In this document: piece by piece, positions 17,787 to 26,741 of the stretch
Layout: the number at the start of each line of letters is the position of its first letter
Numbering within the stretch: position 1 is the stretch's first letter
Source of the DNA: DATDIC01 sp963764525
Lineage (GTDB): Bacteria > Pseudomonadota > Alphaproteobacteria > Acetobacterales > Acetobacteraceae
Direction: 5' to 3'
Assembly (NCBI GenBank): GCA_963764525.1
Contig: CAVXTC010000022.1
Span: forward strand, 62,001-126,000
Length of the DNA stretch: 64,000 nucleotides
Notes under the pieces: generated by a model
Told to the model about the DNA's origin: nothing
The model's input: only the letters and a program-made list of their open reading frames with translations
The model's database searches: none
Program-made: the position numbers and the translations under genes

Positions 17787-18785
17787 TCAGATGATTTCAT
17801 CAGGTGGCGGCAGGGTGCCGTCGGCGGCCGGCAGGCAGGCGACCGCGCTGCCGTTGGCCAGCACGGTCAGCGGCGGATCGATCTCGTGGCAGCGCGGCTC
17901 GGCATAGCGGCAGCGCGGGGCAAACCGGCAGCCCTTCGGCAGTTCCGTCGCGCTGGGCACGTCGCCGGGCAGTACGTGGCGGTGCCTGGGACGGTCCGGA
18001 TGCGCGGCCGGGACCGCCGACAGCAGCGCGCGCGTGTAGGGGTGTTCGGGATGGGCGAATAGCGCATCGACATCGGCCAACTCCACCACGCGGCCGAGAT
18101 ACATCACCGCGATGCGGGTGGAGATGTGGCGCACCACCGCGAGGTTGTGCGAAATGAAAAGATACGTCAGTCCGAGTTCCTGCTGCAAATCCTGCATCAG
18201 GTTGATGATCTGCGACTGCACGGATACGTCCAGCGCCGAGACGGCTTCATCGCACACCACGAATTCCGGCTTCAGCGCCAGCGCGCGGGCGATGCCGATG
18301 CGCTGGCGCTGGCCGCCGGAAAATTCGTGCGGGTAGCGGTGCGCCGCCTCGCGCGGCAAGGCGACCAGGTCCAGCATGTCGGTCGACCCAGCGCTGGCGC
18401 TCGGCGCGGTCGCCGAGGCGGTGGATGGCGTACGCCTCGGCGATGATGGCGCCGACCGTCTTGCGCGGATTGAGCGAACCGAACGGGTCCTGGAAGATGA
18501 TCTGCAGGTCTCGCCGTCGCCGGCGCAGCGCTTTGCGGCCGAGCCGCGTCAGTTCCGTGCCCTTGTGGATGATGGTACCGTCGGTCGGTTCGAGCAGCCG
18601 CAGAAACAGAGCGACCGAGCGTGGATTTGCCGCAGCCGGATTCGCCGACCAGGCCGAGCGTTTCGCCCTTGCGCACGCCGAGATCGACGCCATCGACCGC
18701 GCGCACCACGGCGCCGGCGCCGATCCCGCCGCGGGCCGGGAAAGTGCTTGTACACGCCGCGTGCTTCGATCAGCAGATCGGTCAT
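17787..18785 (-). CDS. dppF: Peptide ABC transporter ATP-binding protein DppF type, three frameshifts
   Basis: About 332 residues when extra bases near 18737, 18612 and 18383 are skipped. Walker A is GESGCGKST, the signature EFSGGQRQRIGIARALAL, Walker B FVVCDEAVSALD and the H-loop FISHNLAVV. The OppF-type tail ELPKGCRFAPRCRYAEPRC is present. The ATG overlaps the dppD stop (ATGA at 18785). It energises peptide import with DppD. The breaks leave all motifs intact, which points to sequence error rather than decay. Confidence 0.85.
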
Positions 18786-19770
18786 CCGGCTGCCGCCTGC
18801 ACGTAGCCGAAGGGCCGGATGCAACCGACACGGTGATCAGCGGCCAAGGGACGCAGCGCCGGCGGCATGGCCTCGCACGGCGTCCTGCCGATACGGGCAG
18901 CGCGGGGCGAAGCGGCAGCCCGGCGGCATCGTCAGCGGTCCCGGAATGGATCCGGCGATTGCTGTCAGCCGGTGCCGCCGTCCCGTTACATCCGGAACCG
19001 AGCCCAGCAGGGCTTCCGTATAGGGATGCGCGGCGGTGTCGAAGATGGTCCGCACCGGCGCCAGTTCGGCCACGCGCCCGGCATACAGCACCATGACGCG
19101 ATCGGTGATCTCGGCAATCACCCCGAGATCATGCGTGATCAGGATCAGCGACAGGCCGGTCTGCCGCTGCAAGCCGCGCAACAGGTCCAGGATCTGCGCC
19201 TGCACGGTGACATCGAGCGCGGTGGTCGGTTCGTCGGCGATCAGCAGCTTGGGATCGGCGGCGAGCGCGATCGCGATCATCACCCGCTGGCGCATGCCGC
19301 CGGACAGTTCGTGCGGATAGGCGTGCAGCCGGTCGCGCGGCGAGGGGATTTCCACCTGCTCCAGCAGTTCCAGCGCGCGGCGACGGGCCGCGCGCGCCGC
19401 GCATCCGGCCGCGCCAGCGCAACACTTCGCCGATCTGCGCCCCCACGCGCATCACCGGGTTCAGGCTGGTCATCGGCTCCTGGAAGATCATCGCCATGTC
19501 GCGGCCACGATGCACGCGCCACGCCTCGCGCGGCTGGCCGGCGAGGTCGTTGCCAAGCAAAGCGAAGCGGCGTGCCGGCATGTGCAGCGCCGGCGGCAGC
19601 AGTCCCATGATCGACAGCGCCAGCACGCTTTTTCCGCTGCCGGATTTGCCGACGATGCCGAGCACCTCACCCGGCGCGACGGTAAGGGAGACGTCGTCAA
19701 GGATGCTGGACCGGTCGGGGTGCGCGGCCAGGCGGACGTTCAGTCCTTCGACGGCGAGCACCTCTTGCAT
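18782..19770 (-). CDS. dppD: Peptide ABC transporter ATP-binding protein DppD type, two frameshifts
   Basis: About 328 residues with extra bases near 19390 and 18880. The N terminus MQEVLAVEGLNVRLAAH leads to Walker A GKSGSGKSVLALSIMGLLP, then IFQEPMTSLNPVMRVG, signature ELSGGMRQRVMIAIALA, Walker B LLIADEPTTALD and the H-loop LITHDLGVI. The tail CRFAPRCPYRQD continues in the next frame to VGCIRPFGYVQ and stops inside the dppF start codon. The M-R-Q-R signature with GMRQR is characteristic of the D rather than F subunit. The gene follows dppC at a 59-base gap that contains a palindromic repeat. Confidence 0.85.
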
Positions 19771-19781
19771 CGTTAGCCGTC

Positions 19782-19804
19782 ATGGCCGGGCTTGACCCGG
19801 CCAT
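19782..19804. repeat. Intercistronic palindromic repeat between dppC and dppD
   Basis: A perfect nine-base-pair hairpin (ATGGCCGGG and CCCGGCCAT) closes the loop CTTGA. This matches a palindromic repeat widespread in alphaproteobacterial intergenic DNA. A second, slightly diverged copy in inverse orientation lies at 60382-60407. Confidence 0.75.
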
Positions 19805-19829
19805 CCATGTCTGCGGGATGCAACAGCAC

Positions 19830-20711
19830 CTACACCCTCATGCGCGGATCGAGCACGTCGCGCAGGCCATCGCCCAGCAGGTTCAGCCCCAGAACGGAGA
19901 TCACGATCGCCAGCCCCGGAAAGATCATCGTCCACGGCGCGGTCTGCATGAAATCGCGCTCGCTGGCGAGAATGTTGCCAAATGTGGGCGTGGGCGGCGG
20001 CGGGCCAACGCCGATGTACGACAGCACCGCCTCGGCCAGGATGGCGATCGCGAACACATAGGTCAGCCGCACGATCAGCGGCGCCAATGCGTTGATCAGC
20101 ACATGGCCGAACAGCAGCCGCAAATCGCTGGCACCGAGCGCGCGTCCGGCCTCCACATACTCCATCTCGCGCACCACCAGCACGGAGGCGCGCACGATGC
20201 GCGCGGTGTGCGGTGCGGTGGCGATGCTGAGCGCAATCACCACGTTGACGACGGAGGCACCCAGCACCGCGCTGATCACGATGGCCAGCAGGATTGCCGG
20301 AAACGCCATCAGCGCGTCCATCAGCCGCATCAGCGGATTATCGAGGCGGCGGAAATAGCCGGCCAGCGCGCCGATCGTGGTACCTGCGATTCCGGTGACG
20401 ATGACCACGAAGAAGCCGATGATCAGCGACACGCGGCCGCCGTAGATCACTCGCGACAGAAGGTCTCGACCGAAATGATCGGTGCCGAACCAGTGCGCCG
20501 AACCGGGCGGGGCGAAGCGGTCACGGAAATTGCTGCGCAACGGATCGTACGGGGCCAGCACGTTGGCAAAAATAGCGACCAATGCAATAAACAACACCAG
20601 CGAAGCACCGATCGCGAACGACCGGTTGCTGAGCAGCCGGCGCAGGAACGGGCCGGCCCTGGCACCGAACCGTGTGGCCGCCGCGTCCCGCGGCAGGACG
20701 GTGCTACTCAA
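19830..20711 (-). CDS. dppC: Peptide ABC transporter permease DppC type
   Basis: About 293 residues with six membrane segments. After an N-terminal cytoplasmic stretch come SFAIGASLVLFIALVAIFANVLAP, the conserved HWFGTDHFGRDLLSRVIYGGRVSL and the EAA loop EYVEAGRALGASDLRLLFGHVL. It ends with the family-typical GDGLRDVLDPRMRV. The start is uncertain: the TTG at 20711 overlaps the dppB stop and is favoured by coupling; the frame is open further upstream inside dppB. It forms the translocation channel with DppB. Confidence 0.88.
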   Translation of the reverse strand: MSSTVLPRDAAATRFGARAGPFLRRLLSNRSFAIGASLVLFIALVAIFANVLAPYDPLRSNFRDRFAPPGSAHWFGTDHFGRDLLSRVIYGGRVSLIIGFFVVIVTGIAGTTIGALAGYFRRLDNPLMRLMDALMAFPAILLAIVISAVLGASVVNVVIALSIATAPHTARIVRASVLVVREMEYVEAGRALGASDLRLLFGHVLINALAPLIVRLTYVFAIAILAEAVLSYIGVGPPPPTPTFGNILASERDFMQTAPWTMIFPGLAIVISVLGLNLLGDGLRDVLDPRMRV

Positions 20712-21648
20712 GCCGCACCCGCGGATCGGCGACCGCGTACAGCAGGTCCACAACCAGATTGACCAGCAGATAGATGATCGCGATGAACAGCAGGGTTCCC
20801 TGAATGACAGGGAAGTCCCGGCTCAGCACCGCGCCGACGATCAGGCGCCCGACACCCGGCAGCGAAAACACCTGCTCCACCACGACGGCACCGCCGAGCA
20901 GCCCGCCGGTGACGATGCCGATCACCGTCAGGATCGGCACCAGCGCATTCGGCAGACCATGTTTGGCAACCACCACGGACCACGGCAGCCCCTTTGAGTC
21001 CGCCGTTCGGATGAAATCCTGGTTCAGCACCTCCAGCATCGCCGAGCGGGTCATGCGGGCGATAAACCCCATCTGCACCGCGGCGAGCGTGAACGCCGGC
21101 ATTGCCATGCTGTGCCACCAGCCGGAAAAGCTTTGTGTCATCGGCACGAAGCCGCCGGCCGGAAACCATCCCAGCCAGATGGCGAAAACGAAGATCAGCA
21201 TCAGGCCAAGCCAGAACTCCGGGATCGACAGGCCAAGCAAGGCCATCACCATGATCGACTGGTCGGCCCAGCTCCGGTGCCGCATCGCCGCCAGCAGTCC
21301 GGCGATCACGCCCATCACGACCGCCAACACCAACGCCAGACCCGTCAGCGACAAAGTGACCGGCAACCGCTCGATGATCGCCGCTGCAACGCTTCGGTTG
21401 AGCAGGATCGACTGCCCGAGATCGCCGTGCAGGATGCGACCGTACCACGCGATCATCTGCAAATAGAACGGTTCATCCAGGCCGAGCCGGTGACGAACCG
21501 CGGCGAGCTGCGCCGGCGTTGCGCTGGTATCGAGGAACACCGCCGCCGGATCGCCCGGCACCAGCCAGATCACCGCGAACGACATCAGCGACACCAGCAG
21601 CAGCACCGGCACGGCGATGAACAGGCGCCGGATGGCAAACCGCAGCAT
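20704..21648 (-). CDS. dppB: Peptide ABC transporter permease DppB type
   Basis: A 314-residue permease. It begins MLRFAIRRLFIAVPVLLLVS and has the DppB-type periplasmic segment WLVPGDPAAVF, the EAA motif LNQDFIRTADSKGLPWSVVVAKHGLPNAL and the end LLYAVADPRVRLE. Six membrane segments are visible. Nine bases separate its start from the binding-protein stop, so it belongs to the same operon. Confidence 0.92.
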   Translation of the reverse strand: MLRFAIRRLFIAVPVLLLVSLMSFAVIWLVPGDPAAVFLDTSATPAQLAAVRHRLGLDEPFYLQMIAWYGRILHGDLGQSILLNRSVAAAIIERLPVTLSLTGLALVLAVVMGVIAGLLAAMRHRSWADQSIMVMALLGLSIPEFWLGLMLIFVFAIWLGWFPAGGFVPMTQSFSGWWHSMAMPAFTLAAVQMGFIARMTRSAMLEVLNQDFIRTADSKGLPWSVVVAKHGLPNALVPILTVIGIVTGGLLGGAVVVEQVFSLPGVGRLIVGAVLSRDFPVIQGTLLFIAIIYLLVNLVVDLLYAVADPRVRLE

Positions 21649-21657
21649 TTTGCCTGA

Positions 21658-23214
21658 TCACGTCTCCAGCCAGATGCCCCAAAGCCGCGGGATGCGATAG
21701 GGCGCGAAGTTCTTGATCCGGGACGATATCACCTGGAACATGCCGTAATCGCCCATCGGCATGGTCACCGCGTTCTGGTACATGTGGGTCTGGAACTGCG
21801 CGAAAATGGCCTTGCGCTTCTCCATGTCCAGTTCGGCCAGCAGATCGGCATACTGCTTGTCGATCACTGGATCGTCCTTGATCTGGGAAATGCCGTTGGC
21901 CCAGATGCTCATCAGCTTGGCCGGCCCTTCATAGGGTTCGATGCCAAGACCGTGGGTCCAGAAATGCCAGCCGTTCGGGGTGAATCCCATGGTGGATACG
22001 GTCGGCCAGTCCGCCACCTTCACCTCGATCTTGATGCCGATCTGACCGAGCTGTTCCTTGATGTCGGTCGCGGTATCGACATCCGGGCGGGTGTTGTCGG
22101 TGATGAAGGTCAGCGTCTCGCCCTTGTACTTGCTTTGCGCCAGCAATGCTTTTGCTTTAGCCGGATCGTTGATGTTATATAGCTCGGTGCCGGCCTTGGT
22201 GTAGTATGGCGAGTAACTGTATAGCAGCCCGCCGTCCAGCTTGTAGATGTCGGGGTAGGCGATCGCCATGGTCTCTTCCATGTTGATACAGGCGGCGACG
22301 GCGCGGCGGAAGTTCACGTCATCGCACGGCGCCTGCGCATGGTTGAACTTGGCAATCTGCAGGGCGAAGGGCAGCAGCTTCATCACCTGCACCTTGCTGT
22401 CCTTGGCAAGGCTTTTGGCGGTGGGGCCGTCGGTGGTTTCGTTGATCAGCACCTCGCCGGTCTGGATGGCCGCGGTGCGCGCGCCGGATTCCGGCATGAA
22501 GCGGAAAATAGCGCGGTCGATGAACATCTCCTTGCGGCCGGCAAATCCGTCGCGCTTCGTATAGTTCGGGTTGGGCGTGTAGTCGGCGAAGCGCTCGAGC
22601 GTGGCATGGCTGTCCGGCGCGTATTCGACGAACTTCATCGGGCCGGTACCGATGAACTTGAAGTCCTTCGGGTCCTTGCGGGCTTCCTCGGCCGGGTAGA
22701 TCGCCAGCGGGGTGCCCGGGGAGGACAACGTGTCCAGCAGGTTGGATTGCACCCGCTTCAGCCGCAGCGTGACTTCCAGCGGGCCGGATGCCTCGATCGT
22801 GTCCACCCCGTCCAGCAGGATTTTCGCCAGCCCGATCTTGCGATAACGCTCCAGCGACGCCACCACGTCGCCGGAATCCATGGTCTTGCCGTTGTGAAAC
22901 TTCACGCCGGAGCGGAGCGCGAAGACATAAGTCATCCCGTCCTTGGCGATGTTCGCGCCCTGCGCGAGGTCGGGCACGACCCCGGCATTCTCGTCGCGGG
23001 CGTAGAGCGTTTCGTACATGTGCAGGTTGATGTCGCGGGCGACCTGGGCGGAGGTAAGCTGCGCGTCCAGTGATGGCGGCGCCTGCACCAGCGCGACGGT
23101 GACGGTGCCGCCTTTCTTTGGCGTCTGCGCCGCGACGCGCGCCGGCGCCGTGGCCAGGGATGCCGCGATCCCCGCCGTTCCGGCAAGCATTCCACGCCGC
23201 GTCCAGCCGTTCAT
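21658..23214 (-). CDS. Peptide ABC transporter substrate-binding protein (family 5)
   Basis: A 518-residue periplasmic binding protein of the DppA/OppA family. The N terminus MNGWTRRGMLAGTAGIAAS has a twin-arginine-like RR pair before a hydrophobic run and a likely cleavage after ARVAAQ. The mature protein shows LAQGANIAKDGMTYVFALRSGVKFHNGKTMDSGDVVASLERY, the hallmark of family-5 binding proteins. It is the first gene of the minus-strand operon, and its promoter must lie in the 123-base gap shared with the divergent enolase-superfamily gene. The ligand is not predictable; peptides, opines or similar amino-acid conjugates are possible. Confidence 0.92.
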   Translation of the reverse strand: MNGWTRRGMLAGTAGIAASLATAPARVAAQTPKKGGTVTVALVQAPPSLDAQLTSAQVARDINLHMYETLYARDENAGVVPDLAQGANIAKDGMTYVFALRSGVKFHNGKTMDSGDVVASLERYRKIGLAKILLDGVDTIEASGPLEVTLRLKRVQSNLLDTLSSPGTPLAIYPAEEARKDPKDFKFIGTGPMKFVEYAPDSHATLERFADYTPNPNYTKRDGFAGRKEMFIDRAIFRFMPESGARTAAIQTGEVLINETTDGPTAKSLAKDSKVQVMKLLPFALQIAKFNHAQAPCDDVNFRRAVAACINMEETMAIAYPDIYKLDGGLLYSYSPYYTKAGTELYNINDPAKAKALLAQSKYKGETLTFITDNTRPDVDTATDIKEQLGQIGIKIEVKVADWPTVSTMGFTPNGWHFWTHGLGIEPYEGPAKLMSIWANGISQIKDDPVIDKQYADLLAELDMEKRKAIFAQFQTHMYQNAVTMPMGDYGMFQVISSRIKNFAPYRIPRLWGIWLET

Positions 23215-23337
23215 CTGTCTGCCTCCCTTGATTGTTCAGATACGTGCAACGGAATTGCACGCATCGTAGGGCTGCCCGGCTATCCGTCAACCGCGGCTGC
23301 ATTATGCTGCCGCGGCGGAGCAGCTTAAGAGGGAACG

Positions 23338-24510
23338 ATGAAGATCACCGCGGTCGAGCCCATCCTGTTGCGCGGGGACGACACCTATCGCGCCTCGGCC
23401 GGCGCCGAGGAAGCCAGCGACAACGGCGACTGGCAACTTCTGGTGCGGGTCGCCACCGATGATGGGCTGACCGGCTGGGCGGATGCGGAGACGCTGGCTC
23501 CCGCGGCGGTGGCAATCATTGCCGGACAGGGCATGTCGGTATTGGGGTTTCGCACGTTGGGTGAATTGCTGATCGGCGAGAACCCGCTGGATGTCGAGCG
23601 GCTGTGGGACAAGATGTATGTCGGCAGCGCCTATTACGGGCGGCGCGGCATTGCCATGCAGTGCATCTCGGCGATCGACAATTGTTTGTGGTCGATCCGC
23701 GCACAGGCGGCCGGCATGTCGTTGGCCAGGCAGCTCGGCGGACGGCGGCGGGATCGCATCACCGCCTATGCGTCCACCCTGTTCCGCGAGACACCGGCGG
23801 CAATGGAAGCGGCAGCGCAAGGCTACGTCGCGCGCGGCTTTCGCGCGGTGAAATTCGGCTGGGGCGTATTCGGCGAGGACCCCGGCCGTGACCGCGAACT
23901 GGTCGCCGCCGCGCGACACGCGCTGGGACCGGACCGCCATTTGCTGGTCGATCCGGGCTGGTATCCCGCCGGGTGGAAAAACCCCGGCCCGATGCGCAAC
24001 CGGCGCGAAGCCGAGGCGCTGTGTGTCTGGCTGGCCGACTACGATGTCGGCTGGGTGGAAGATTTCATCCATCCGGAACGTTTCGACGAATATGCCGCCC
24101 TGCGCGCCCGCAGCCCCGTCCCGATCGCGGCCGGCGAGCAGCTCGCCACGGTCTGGGAGTTCGACCGTTTCATCGGCGACGGCTGTGTCGATGTAATCCA
24201 GCCGGACCTGTCGCGTTGCGGCGGCGTGTCGGTGGCGGCGAAGGTGGCTGCCATGGCGGACCGCGCCGGCATCGACCTGGTGCCGCATTCGTGGCTGACG
24301 CATCTGCTGACCGGCTACAGCCTGCAGCTCATTGCCACGCTGCCGCGCGCCCGCTTTGTCGAGTTCAACGTGAGCCAGAGTCCGCTGACATCAGGCATCG
24401 CCCGTGCCAGCTTCGGGCTTGCCGAAGACGGCACCGTGGCGATCCCCGACACGCCCGGCATCGGCGTTGAAGTCGATCTCGATTTCATCAGCAAGCACCG
24501 GGTGAACTGA
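23338..24510 (+). CDS. Mandelate racemase/muconate lactonizing enzyme family protein
   Basis: A 390-residue complete enolase-superfamily enzyme. The capping domain begins MKITAVEPILLRGDD. In the barrel, candidate catalytic and metal residues are the lysine in FRAVKFGWG, the aspartate in HLLVDPGW, glutamates in VGWVEDFIHP and IAAGEQL, and the histidine in VPHSWLTH. This pattern fits a mandelate-racemase-type acid-sugar or hydroxy-acid enzyme; the substrate is unknown. It starts at an ATG after AGAGGGAAC and heads a plus-strand group with the AstE-like gene three bases downstream. Confidence 0.88.
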   Translation: MKITAVEPILLRGDDTYRASAGAEEASDNGDWQLLVRVATDDGLTGWADAETLAPAAVAIIAGQGMSVLGFRTLGELLIGENPLDVERLWDKMYVGSAYYGRRGIAMQCISAIDNCLWSIRAQAAGMSLARQLGGRRRDRITAYASTLFRETPAAMEAAAQGYVARGFRAVKFGWGVFGEDPGRDRELVAAARHALGPDRHLLVDPGWYPAGWKNPGPMRNRREAEALCVWLADYDVGWVEDFIHPERFDEYAALRARSPVPIAAGEQLATVWEFDRFIGDGCVDVIQPDLSRCGGVSVAAKVAAMADRAGIDLVPHSWLTHLLTGYSLQLIATLPRARFVEFNVSQSPLTSGIARASFGLAEDGTVAIPDTPGIGVEVDLDFISKHRVN

Positions 24511-24513
24511 CCA

Positions 24514-25551
24514 ATGCATCGCGAGATCGTCCGCCCGGCCGGACTTGACCTGGAATCGCCTGGCCGACGCGACTACCATGTGGCGCTGGAGCATGATTCG
24601 ATCTGGGGCGATCACCTGGTGCCGCTGACCGTGATGGTCGGCGCGCAGGCGAAACCCGGCCAGGGTCTGGTCTGCTTCGGCTCCAACCATGGCAATGAAT
24701 ACGAAGGCCCGGTGGCGATCCGGCACCTGATGCGGGAGATCGACATCGCCGAAGTCTCCGGCCGCATCATCCTGGTGCCGGTGCTGAACGTCGCCGCATT
24801 CCACGCCGGCACGCGCGACAGCTCATTGGACGACCGGGTGAACCTGAACCGCGCGTTCATCGAGGGTGCCGGCCGAACCGCTTCTCTTGCAACCATCACT
24901 TACCGCATCGCGGATTTCGTGCGCACCTTCATCTGGCCGCAGGTGCACGTGGTGATCGATCTGCACGCCGGCGGCCAGGTCGCACGCTTCGCGCTCGCCA
25001 CCAGTTTCCATCCGATCGAGGATCCGGTTCAGGGCCGGCTGATCGAAGACACCGCCCGCTGGTTCGGCACGCCGCTGGTGATCGCCTACCAGAATGAAAC
25101 GCCGGGCCTACTGCCCAGCGAAGCGGAACGGCTCGGCAAGATCGCCATCGGCGGGGAGTTCGGCTGGGGCGGCGCGATCCAGCCCGCCGGCGTGCGCTTC
25201 GCCCGGCATGGGGTGCTGGCCGCTGCCATGCATCATGGGCAGTTGCGTGGTCGCATCGAAAGGATCGGCCACCATGCGGACGGCACGCAACGCATGGCCG
25301 AGATGGTGGAGCGCGGGTGCTTCACGGTTGCTCCATTCGCCGGCCATTACGAGCCGCTGCTGGAGTGCGGGGCGGAGGTCGTGACGGGCACGATCGTTGG
25401 GCTGCTGCACGATTTCGGCAGGTTGGACCTTGATCCGTGGCCAGTGCGCGCCGGGGTCGATGGCGTGGTGATCGCGCAGGCATGGGCAGCGGCGGTGGTT
25501 CAGGGCCAGCACATCGTGGTGACCGGGCGGGTGGTTCCGTGGCGCGGGTAA
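24514..25551 (+). CDS. Succinylglutamate desuccinylase/aspartoacylase family deacylase
   Basis: A 345-residue AstE/AspA-like zinc carboxypeptidase-fold hydrolase. Zinc ligands are visible in GSNHGNEYEGP (His, Glu) and VVIDLHAGG (His); the catalytic glutamate is likely in GGEFGWGG. RVNLNRAF is a further family motif. These enzymes remove acyl groups from N-acyl amino acids. Together with the divergent peptide transporter and M81 peptidase, it suggests import and stepwise breakdown of an N-acylated or peptide-like compound. Confidence 0.85.
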   Translation: MHREIVRPAGLDLESPGRRDYHVALEHDSIWGDHLVPLTVMVGAQAKPGQGLVCFGSNHGNEYEGPVAIRHLMREIDIAEVSGRIILVPVLNVAAFHAGTRDSSLDDRVNLNRAFIEGAGRTASLATITYRIADFVRTFIWPQVHVVIDLHAGGQVARFALATSFHPIEDPVQGRLIEDTARWFGTPLVIAYQNETPGLLPSEAERLGKIAIGGEFGWGGAIQPAGVRFARHGVLAAAMHHGQLRGRIERIGHHADGTQRMAEMVERGCFTVAPFAGHYEPLLECGAEVVTGTIVGLLHDFGRLDLDPWPVRAGVDGVVIAQAWAAAVVQGQHIVVTGRVVPWRG

Positions 25552-25824
25552 CCTCCGGCGCCGCCGGGATCGCCACAAAGTGCTCGCTGATGGGCGCCGA
25601 ATGTGGTAATGATCCGGGCAGCGGGGCCACCAATTCGGTGACCCCGCCCCCGGTTGGGCAGGCTACCGGCGGAGTGCGAGTGTCAGTCGCACCCGCCACC
25701 TGCCCCACCGGATTGTCCATCGAATGCGCTCCGCATTCCCTGGCCCTCCGATGGCCCGCGGCACCAGCGCCGCGAACCCCGGCTGGATCGGGGCAAATCG
25801 ATAACAACAGTAACCAGTGGTCGT

Positions 25825-26010
25825 TCAGCGCTCGCTGAACAGCTTGCCGCCCTTGGCCTTGTTCTCGCGCGACGATTCGATGATCTCCACCATCACCACG
25901 TCCGCCGCGACGTTGAAGTTGCGCACGACCGCCTCGGTGATCTCGGCGACCAGCTTGCGTTTCTGCTCGATCGACCGGCCCTCGATCGCATGGATGAAGA
26001 CTTCCGGCAT
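25825..26010 (-). CDS. 4-oxalocrotonate tautomerase-like protein
   Basis: A 61-residue member of the tautomerase superfamily. The initiator Met is followed by the catalytic Pro-1 (MPEVFIHAIEGRSIEQKRKLVAEIT), and the length matches the classical 62-residue 4-OT subunit. The C-terminal part, VAADVVMVEIIESSRENKAKGG, contains the usual beta strand. It would use the amino-terminal proline as a base to tautomerise 2-keto acids or enols. It is encoded convergently to the AstE-like gene and divergently from the next gene. Confidence 0.88.
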   Translation of the reverse strand: MPEVFIHAIEGRSIEQKRKLVAEITEAVVRNFNVAADVVMVEIIESSRENKAKGGKLFSER

Positions 26011-26072
26011 GCTCGCCTCCCGCGCTGTCCCGTGGCATGACAGCATGGCGTGATCGATGGGAGAAGCCGACC

Positions 26073-26741
26073 GTGCTGGCAGGCGAAGCGGTGGTGGCGA
26101 TCTGGAACGGCATCGCGCCGGAAGCACGCGCGCACTTCTATGACTGGCACGTGAACGAGCACATGCCCGAACGTGTCGGCATCCCCGGCTTCCGCCGCGG
26201 CCGACGCTTCATTGCCGTCGATACCGCCACCCATCCGGAGTTCTTCACGCTGTATGAAGCGGACACCATCGAGGTGCTGAAGGGCCAGGACTACGCCAAC
26301 CGTCTGAACGATCCCACGCCCGGTACCAAAGCCAACACGGCGCAATTTCGCAATACCACGCGGGCGCTCGCCCGGGTGCTGGAAAGCCGTGGCCCCGGCA
26401 TGGGCGGCGCGATTTTGACGGTCCGCTTTGACGCGGATGAAACCGCTACCGCGGAACTCGGCGCGATCGTGCGCGACGCCATGCGTGCGCCCCGCATGAC
26501 CGGAGCGCATCTCTGCCGCGCCGACCAGCCCGCGTCAGGGCTGCGTACCACCGAAACGCGTGGTCGCACCGATATCGAGGCGCCGCCGACCTGGTTCGTC
26601 ATGCTGGAAGCAACCGACGCCGAAGCACTTCGGACAGACGGGCTGGAAGCAAGACTGGCCGCGGCAAGGGCGCGCGGGTCGTTCCAGCGCGGCCTCTACC
26701 GGCTTGAATACATCCGTAACAAAACCGGAGGCGCAGCATGA
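26073..26741 (+). CDS. Dimeric alpha-beta-barrel-like protein of unknown function
   Basis: A 222-residue protein made of two ferredoxin-like halves. The first half has VAIWNGIAPEARAHFYDWHVNEHMPERVGIPGFRRGRRF, resembling EthD/DUF4286-type dimeric alpha-beta barrels with the conserved WHxxEH segment; the second half repeats the strand order. The GTG at 26073, ten bases after GGGAGA, is preferred to the ATG at 26037. Its ATGA overlap with the next gene at 26738 indicates coupling with the oxidoreductase. The function is not established. Confidence 0.7.
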   Translation: MLAGEAVVAIWNGIAPEARAHFYDWHVNEHMPERVGIPGFRRGRRFIAVDTATHPEFFTLYEADTIEVLKGQDYANRLNDPTPGTKANTAQFRNTTRALARVLESRGPGMGGAILTVRFDADETATAELGAIVRDAMRAPRMTGAHLCRADQPASGLRTTETRGRTDIEAPPTWFVMLEATDAEALRTDGLEARLAAARARGSFQRGLYRLEYIRNKTGGAA

